20,120 nt of DNA, taken from an uncultured Kiritimatiellota bacterium. Its GTDB lineage: Bacteria; Verrucomicrobiota; Kiritimatiellia; RFP12; UBA1067. Both the position numbers and the translations under genes were made by a program. The notes under the pieces were generated by a model. That model ran no database searches. It saw nothing but the letters and a program-made list of their open reading frames with translations, and was not told where the DNA came from. The stretch spans positions 1 to 20,120 of the forward strand of contig CAKTUI010000042.1 in NCBI GenBank assembly GCA_934621385.1. Direction: 5' to 3'. Below, one piece after another: positions 15,623 to 20,120 of this stretch (position 1 is its first letter; each line of letters opens with the position of its first letter).

Positions 15623-16822
15623 TCAGATGATGAGGGTGAAGGTGCTGCCGCTGCCGGGTTCGGAGTCGAGGGTAATTGAGCCGCCGTGCAGAAGGGCGAT
15701 GTGCTTGACGATGGCGAGCCCAAGCCCCGTTCCACCGAGTTCGCGGCTTCGTCCCTTGTCCACGCGGTAGAAACGCTCGAAGATCCGCGCCTGGGCTTCC
15801 TTCGGAATGCCGATGCCGTGGTCGATGACGCGAATCTCGACTTTCCAGTCGGAATGTTGCTCGACCTCGACCTTGATGACGGGGGAGCCGCTGTAGCGCA
15901 GGGCGTTGTTGATGAGATTCGAGACGGCCTCCTCGATGAGACGCGCATCGCAGGGACGTTCAGCATCTGCGGGGGCGGAGACCTCCAGCTTGACGTCAGC
16001 CTTTTCGGCTATGGGCTTGGCAAGGTTGACGGCCGTGCGCACGATGTCCGCCACATTGCAGACGGTGAGTTCCGTGGGTGGCTTGCTCTCGGCCTGTTCG
16101 AGTTTTGCGAGCGAGAGGATGTCCTCGGCCAGGGCGTTGAGCCGTATGGACTGGTTCTTGAGGACCGAGAGCACTTCGCCGCGTTCGGCATCGTTTAGGT
16201 TGCTGGATGACGCGTCGGTCAGGATGTCGACGGCCCCAAGAATTCCCGTGATGGGGGTCTTAATTTCGTGGGTGACATTTGAGATGAAATCGCGGCGAAA
16301 TGATTCAAGCTTGCGCATCTCGGCGAGAACGCGTTCGTTTGTGTCGCGTTCGGCCGCAAGCCGGGCGATTCGCGCTTCGTTTTGCCGCGCCAGAAGGATG
16401 AGGACGAGGACAATGCAAGCTCCCGAGCCGCCGGCGGCGATAAGCCCGTGGAGGGCGAACTCACGCGCTTCGGTGACCGCCTTGTAGGGTACGGAGATTC
16501 GTACGATGTAGTTGCCGACGCGCCGTGCGTGATAGAGCGTCGCCATGTGAAGGGTCTCCGACTCGCGCACGATTGTGCGGGCTTTGCCGTCGGCCTTGAC
16601 GGATTCGAATTCGGCGCGGCCCGCGTGGGACGGCAGGTCGCTGCCGATCGTGTCATAGACGACCTTTCCGCTCATGTCGATCAGGCTGACGCGAACATCC
16701 TCGGCCAGGGTCTCGACGCTCTGGCGAAAGCGGTCCGTCAGGTGCCAGAGGATCGTGCAGCAGAAGGCGAGGCCAACGAGGGCCAGAAGAGGGGCAAGAA
16801 TGGTTGTGAGGGTGTGCTTCAT
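15623..16822 (-). CDS. phoR: PhoR-type sensor histidine kinase
   Basis: The product has 399 residues. The start is the ATG at 16822 that overlaps the stop of the regulator gene (ATGA); a longer frame would intrude into that gene. Membrane helices lie at about 8-27 and 124-145, enclosing a roughly 95-residue extracytoplasmic sensor with the DMSGKVVYDT motif common in PhoR-like sensors. HisKA contains His185 in SNVTHEIKTPITG, the phosphorylated residue. HATPase_c follows with the N box (NLINNALRYS), DHGIGIP, RFYRVDKGRSRELGG and GTGLGLAIVKHIA. Its neighbours (PhoB-type regulator, phosphate transporter) support a phosphate-starvation sensor role. The signal itself cannot be read from sequence. 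Confidence 0.9.
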   Translation of the reverse strand: MKHTLTTILAPLLALVGLAFCCTILWHLTDRFRQSVETLAEDVRVSLIDMSGKVVYDTIGSDLPSHAGRAEFESVKADGKARTIVRESETLHMATLYHARRVGNYIVRISVPYKAVTEAREFALHGLIAAGGSGACIVLVLILLARQNEARIARLAAERDTNERVLAEMRKLESFRRDFISNVTHEIKTPITGILGAVDILTDASSSNLNDAERGEVLSVLKNQSIRLNALAEDILSLAKLEQAESKPPTELTVCNVADIVRTAVNLAKPIAEKADVKLEVSAPADAERPCDARLIEEAVSNLINNALRYSGSPVIKVEVEQHSDWKVEIRVIDHGIGIPKEAQARIFERFYRVDKGRSRELGGTGLGLAIVKHIALLHGGSITLDSEPGSGSTFTLII

Positions 16823-17493
16823 GGGTTCATCCGATACCCAACGCCGCGAATGGTCTCGATGTGGGCGGCCCATTCGCCGAGCTTGCGGCGCAAGCCGACC
16901 ATTTGCGTGTCGACGGTTCGGTCGGTGACGGCCTTGTCTTCGCTTTGCGTCAGGTCAATGATTTGGGTGCGCGTGTAGACGCGCCCGGGGTGGAAGAGCA
17001 GGAGCCGAAGCAGGTTGAACTCCATCTTGGTCAGGTCGAGGGATTTTCCCTTGAAGGAGACGGCATGGGCCGATTCGTCGAAGGTGAGTCCATCGAGCGT
17101 GTTCAGCGTGTCGATGCAGGCCGCCGGGCGGCGTAGCACGGCCTTGATTCGCGCCAGAAGAACCGTCCGTGAGAAGGGTTTCGTCACATAGTCGTCCGCG
17201 CCCAGTTCAAGCCCACGGACAATATCCTCCTCCGAGGTCTTCGCCGTGAGCATGATGATGGGGGTTCGGGCGACGGACGGCGTTTCGCGGATGCGGCGGC
17301 AGACGGTCAACCCGTCAAGTCCCGGGAGCATCAGATCCAAGAGCACAAGCGCGGGCTTTTCGCGGAAGACGAGCTCAAGCCCCGTGTCGCCGCGATCGGC
17401 TTCGTGGACATTTGGATAGCCGGCCCCCTTGAGGGCAAACCTCAGGATGGTCCGAATGCCGGCATCGTCTTCAATGACTACTATCCTATCCAT
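16819..17493 (-). CDS. phoB: PhoB-type response regulator (OmpR family)
   Basis: 224 residues. The receiver domain has the acidic pair Asp9/Asp10, phosphoacceptor Asp53 (LLDLMLPGLDG), Thr83 and Lys105 (VTKPF). The winged-helix output domain (about 130-224) shows LTKMEFNLLRLLLFHPGRVYTRTQI and ends in HIETIRGVGYRMNP, the OmpR/PhoB signature. It is translationally coupled to the downstream kinase. Its own extended -10 promoter lies immediately upstream, in the 40-base gap after the transporter gene, giving a nearly leaderless message. It probably binds the repeats at 19380-19419. Confidence 0.93.
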   Translation of the reverse strand: MDRIVVIEDDAGIRTILRFALKGAGYPNVHEADRGDTGLELVFREKPALVLLDLMLPGLDGLTVCRRIRETPSVARTPIIMLTAKTSEEDIVRGLELGADDYVTKPFSRTVLLARIKAVLRRPAACIDTLNTLDGLTFDESAHAVSFKGKSLDLTKMEFNLLRLLLFHPGRVYTRTQIIDLTQSEDKAVTDRTVDTQMVGLRRKLGEWAAHIETIRGVGYRMNP

Positions 17494-17503
17494 AACTCAT
17501 CCA

Positions 17504-17512
17504 ATTATACCA
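17504..17512 (-). promoter_or_regulatory. extended -10 promoter of phoB-phoR
   Basis: Minus-strand TGGTATAAT (inside TTATGGTATAAT) ends ten bases before the phoB ATG. A start about seven bases downstream leaves a leader of about four bases. No convincing -35 or Pho-box repeat is seen here. It is identical to the -10 in front of rpiB-glyA. Confidence 0.6.
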
Positions 17513-17533
17513 TAATCTTGCGCGCAGGCGGCA

Positions 17534-19213
17534 TCAGCCGATTTGGTTGGCGCGCGCGGCGATGTTGCCGAGGTGGCGGGCGATGTCGCGAATGGGGGCG
17601 AGAACGCCGATGAGAACAAGACCATCGGGCTTCTCGCCGGATTCGTTCGCCCGGAGGCTCGCGGCGGAAATCGCATTCGCCTCGCGAATCTGGTCGATGA
17701 CGCCCTGTTCCTGGTCGTGGGCGAGGCGCATAGAGAGCGTGTCGCCTTTGAGCGCGGCCAACGTGGAACGCGAGAGGTGACGAATGGAGTGGAGGATGTC
17801 ACGAAGGAGTTCGCGATCGGATGAGCCGATGTTTGCGCGGCCCTTGGCCGTGCGGTGGCTGAGGATAAGGGCCAAATCCGAAATTCGCTCCGCATCATTG
17901 ACACAATGGACAATCTCGGGGAGGGCCTTTGCGGCGTGTTCGCTGAGCTTCTGCTGCGAGATGGAGACGAGATAGTCGCGAATGGCGAGCTGTTGCCGGT
18001 CGATTTCGTCCTCGGCCGTGCGAATGGACTCTTCCGAGACGGCGGCATCGCCAAGTCCGGACTTGACGGCGACATTCACGAGCGTGGTTGCACGGCGCGT
18101 CATATCCGAAAGGGCGCGAACAGCCGCTGAGACAGCAAGTTCGGGCGTGGAGAGAAGACGCGGCTCAAGCATCGAGGCCTTGACGCGGCGACGATCGGGA
18201 ATCAGCTTGGTGCAGATTCGGGCGAGCAGGGGAATGAAGGCCGAAAGGACGATGACATTCGATACATTGAAAATCGTATGGGCCATGGCGACGAAGCGTC
18301 CCGGGTTCTCGCCGAGCAGTCCACGGCCTTCCGTGCACTTCTCGACGAGCTGGAAGAAGACGGGGGCGGCCATGCCATCCGAACTTGTCGTCACCAACGC
18401 AAAACTGAGCGTGACGAGGCAGGTGCCGATGAGGTTGAAGAGCGCGTGGGCAAGTGCCGTTCGGCGGGCATTCGCATTGGCCCCGATGGCGGCCAGCGCG
18501 GCAGTAATGGTTGTGCCGATGTTGTCGCCGAGGACGATGGGAACGGCCGTCCAGACGGAAATGACACCCGTCTCGGCGAGGGCGATCGTAATGCCAATGG
18601 TGGCGGAGGAACTCTGCACGAGCATCGTGCACAGCGTACCGACGGCAATCGCCCCCAGGACGGCAAGCGGCGGCAGGTAGCCGTTCGTCGGCGTACAGTC
18701 AAAGGTCGAGAAGAAGGAGATGAAGCGCGGCATACCCGAAAGAACCTTCAGTTCGGTTGTCATCAGGTTCATGCCATAGAAGAGGAGCCCGAAGCCGAGG
18801 ACCGTGCGCCAGGCACCGCGTGAGACGACCTTTCGGGTGAACATCAGCCCGATGACACCGAGGGCGACGGCCGGAAGGGCGATGTCGCTCAACTTGAACG
18901 AGACGAGCTGACCGGTGATGGTCGTGCCGATGTTAGCGCCGAAGATGACGCCAATCGCCTGTTGGAGGGAGAGCAAACCCGCATTGACGAAGCCGACGGT
19001 CATGACGCTTGTTGCGGACGAACTTTGGATAAGCCCCGTCACAACCGTGCCGGCGAGAATCGCGAAGAAACGGTTTCGCGTCATGTAGCCCAGTACGGCT
19101 TTCATTTTCTCGCCGGCCGCCTCACGAAGGCCGTCGCTCATCAGCGTCATGCCATAGAGGAAGATTGCGAGTCCGCCAAGAACGGTCGAGATGATTTGAA
19201 TGTTGGTGGACAT
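17534..19213 (-). CDS. Na/Pi cotransporter family protein with PhoU-like domain
   Basis: A 559-residue inner-membrane protein of the Na+/Pi-cotransporter II family (NptA/YjbB type), moving phosphate with sodium. The duplicated family signature is present: QSSSATSVMTVGF (63-75) with GANIGTTITG, and QSSSATIGITIAL (200-212) with GDNIGTTITAAL. Membrane segments span about 1-335. The C-terminal 200 residues form a helical PhoU-like domain starting near ELAVSAAVRALSDM, as in YjbB-like members. The length is normal. The start codon overlaps the stop of the 40-residue gene upstream by one base. YjbB-type proteins can also export phosphate, so direction is not certain; Pho-like control favours uptake. 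Confidence 0.9.
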   Translation of the reverse strand: MSTNIQIISTVLGGLAIFLYGMTLMSDGLREAAGEKMKAVLGYMTRNRFFAILAGTVVTGLIQSSSATSVMTVGFVNAGLLSLQQAIGVIFGANIGTTITGQLVSFKLSDIALPAVALGVIGLMFTRKVVSRGAWRTVLGFGLLFYGMNLMTTELKVLSGMPRFISFFSTFDCTPTNGYLPPLAVLGAIAVGTLCTMLVQSSSATIGITIALAETGVISVWTAVPIVLGDNIGTTITAALAAIGANANARRTALAHALFNLIGTCLVTLSFALVTTSSDGMAAPVFFQLVEKCTEGRGLLGENPGRFVAMAHTIFNVSNVIVLSAFIPLLARICTKLIPDRRRVKASMLEPRLLSTPELAVSAAVRALSDMTRRATTLVNVAVKSGLGDAAVSEESIRTAEDEIDRQQLAIRDYLVSISQQKLSEHAAKALPEIVHCVNDAERISDLALILSHRTAKGRANIGSSDRELLRDILHSIRHLSRSTLAALKGDTLSMRLAHDQEQGVIDQIREANAISAASLRANESGEKPDGLVLIGVLAPIRDIARHLGNIAARANQIG

Positions 19214-19335
19214 CAGAGATTTCCTCCAATCCAGTTAATGGTGAAAAGTGCGATGATGAGGACGGCGGCAATGGCCAGTTGAATGAGAGTCGAGCGTCTC
19301 ATGCTCCGTGTCCCAATCTTGCTGATTTCCTTCAT
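19213..19335 (-). CDS. 40-residue single-pass membrane protein, first gene of the phosphate operon
   Basis: A short frame reads MKEISKIGTRSMRRSTLIQL and then AIAAVLIIALFTINWIGGNL. A basic, positive N-terminus precedes one hydrophobic helix (about 17-36). Its TGA shares a base with the ATG of the transporter (TGATG), the same tight coupling seen among other real genes of this window. A purine-rich stretch (GAAAG, AGTAGG) lies just upstream of its ATG. It lies between the Pho-box-like repeats and the transporter. It may be a small subunit or regulator of the transporter; I know of no named family. Confidence 0.65.
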   Translation of the reverse strand: MKEISKIGTRSMRRSTLIQLAIAAVLIIALFTINWIGGNL

Positions 19336-19364
19336 AGTTGACCTACTTTCTTTCAGATGCTGGT

Positions 19365-19419
19365 ATTATTTCATACGGGCGTTAGGAGACAATGAGAATC
19401 GTGTTAGGTTTTTGTTAGG
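19365..19419 (-). promoter_or_regulatory. Pho-box-like direct repeats and promoter
   Basis: On the minus strand CCTAACA occurs at 19419-19413 and 19408-19402, a degenerate unit TCTCATT sits at 19397-19391, and CCTAACG at 19386-19380. All are seven bases separated by four, an 11-bp period. PhoB (CTGTCAT) and PhoP (TTAACA-like) boxes have this 11-bp direct-repeat layout. The last unit ends nine bases before a TGA-extended -10 (AATAAT, 19370-19365), replacing a -35 as in activated pho promoters. The expected start lies about 25 bases before the 40-residue gene. Confidence 0.6.
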
Positions 19420-19622
19420 GTTTGGACGCGTACTTTTCGTCCTTTGGGCGTTCCGCCGCGCATTCCCGGCGCAAACGGCCCTTTATAGAATAAGGTATAG
19501 GCGCGTGAGAGTGAAGAGATGGGGTGTATCCGTGATTTCCTTTTGGGTTGAGGTGTACGGGTATGGTTGCGGCGACCGATATGGGCACCATGTCTGAAGT
19601 CGCGGCGGAATGGAAAATCGTT

Positions 19623-19754
19623 ACCACCATCGGATTTCGGTCCTTTTGGGGCAACGGACCCGTCTAATGGGCATTGGAGTACTTTCTAATGCCCATTAGA
19701 AATTCTTCCGATGGGCATCAAAATATCGTCCGACGGGCATCAGAATTCTGCCGC
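19623..19754. repeat. second 22-bp-period array
   Basis: Six units in strict 22-bp register begin at 19623, 19645, 19667, 19689, 19711 and 19733. The clearest share ATGGGCAT or its partial inverse ATGCCCAT at 19667, 19689 and 19711, and ACGGGCATC at 19733, followed by an A/T-rich half (AGAATTCT-like) and CCG. The unit sequence differs from the array at 170-521, but the period and the GGG/CCC core are the same. Positions 19421-19622 show no gene or other structure I can support. Confidence 0.6.
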
Positions 19755-19763
19755 GAGGGGAAT

Positions 19764-19927
19764 AACCACTGGAAACACAGAAAGCCGTGTCACGACGCAC
19801 TGAATGGGGCGGTTTGAGGCGGCCGAGGCCCTGCGGGCGAACACGAAAGGCGCGAAAGTCCTTCGGGGATACGAAAGGACAGATGCGTGGGACCACTGCA
19901 GGAGCGTTCTGGGGACGCGGCACTTTG
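19764..19927 (+). repeat. dispersed repeat related to 6778-6904
   Basis: AACCACTGGAAACACAG, then ACACGAAAGGCGCGAAAG and ACGAAAGG units, then GCGTTCTG and GCGGCACTTTG, in the same order as at 6778-6904. The last 24 bases match at 21 positions. It is non-coding. From 19928 to 20050 only an AAGAATT/AATTCTT inverted repeat near 19970 stands out. Confidence 0.5.
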
Positions 19928-20050
19928 CATTTGACGGATGGTAACTTGCAAGGATGGTGGATCAGCAAGAATTCCCTAATTCTTCTTGGCAAGATGTGTG
20001 CACGATTTCTGGCACCATGGGCGTTTCCTTTCCGGCGGCGCGGACCACCC

Positions 20051-20120
20051 CCTGTCTAGTTCGATTCTGATAGACTATCCCCTGTTCCTGCTCAACAGGT
20101 GTTGGGATAGCCGATTCGCA
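20051..20120 (+). mobile_element. left end of a second IS110-family element, cut by the window
   Basis: Positions 20052-20081 (with one base before) match the left end of the IS110 element at 8573-8542, read on the opposite strand, at 25 of 31 positions, including TAGACTATCCC. A nested hairpin follows: CTATCCC/GGGATAG (20075-20081/20104-20110) around CCTGTT/AACAGG. This resembles the first stem-loop of a bridge RNA region. The transposase would lie beyond the window on the plus strand. Confidence 0.5.

Noticed and set aside
16823..16873. Longer start for the sensor kinase
   Set aside because: It would overlap the regulator's last 50 bases and place an Arg-rich stretch before the membrane helix; the ATGA overlap start is more natural.
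19964..19992. Intrinsic terminator at the AAGAATT/AATTCTT inverted repeat
   Set aside because: The stem is A/T-rich, with no T-tract and no gene ending nearby.

Overview
The window looks like a chromosomal segment of an uncultured, GC-rich, Gram-negative bacterium, most plausibly from the PVC superphylum (Kiritimatiellota/Verrucomicrobiota-like). This placement is an inference from gene style: a very large secreted protein with Ca-binding TSP3-like repeats, Cys-rich segments and a C-terminal hydrolase; a Tol/Exb-type envelope operon; and many dispersed imperfect intergenic repeats. No rRNA or other direct taxonomic marker is present.

Layout. Positions 1-650 are non-coding and dominated by an unusual array with a strict 22-bp period (about 170-521), arranged as two inverted arms around a centre near 313. 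A strong sigma-70 promoter (630-659) precedes a tRNA with a CAT anticodon (680-755). A low-molecular-weight phosphotyrosine phosphatase follows (792-1244). Next come a 1441-residue secreted multidomain protein (1324-5649) and a translationally coupled secreted partner (5646-6644). Base composition drops sharply inside the big gene, near 3990, and stays low to 6644. This suggests that its C-terminal module and the partner gene were acquired as one cassette. Positions 6645-7311 are non-coding and full of dispersed repeats. An IS110-family element (about 7312-8573, minus strand) carries a structured, non-coding, probable bridge-RNA region upstream of its transposase.

A compact plus-strand operon with 1- to 4-base stop/start overlaps or very short gaps runs from 8709 to 15601: an RpiB-GlyA fusion (ribose-5-phosphate isomerase B plus serine hydroxymethyltransferase), Era GTPase, a TPR envelope protein, ExbB/TolQ-like, ExbD/TolR-like, a small single-TM protein, and PyrE. 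It joins one-carbon and nucleotide supply, ribosome maturation and envelope functions. The ExbB/ExbD pair appears to lack the polar residues normally used for proton transfer.

A convergent minus-strand phosphate-response locus occupies 15623-19335: a newly spotted 40-residue membrane protein, an Na/Pi cotransporter with a PhoU-like tail, a PhoB-type regulator and a PhoR-type kinase. Upstream of it, 7-bp repeats at 11-bp spacing resemble a Pho box. The last 700 bases hold a second 22-bp-period array, a dispersed repeat related to the one at 6778-6904, and what looks like the left end of a second IS110-family element at the window edge.

Recurrent theme: promoters share a TTATGGTATAAT-like extended -10, and two genes (1324 and 17493) start so close behind it that their mRNAs are probably leaderless or nearly so.
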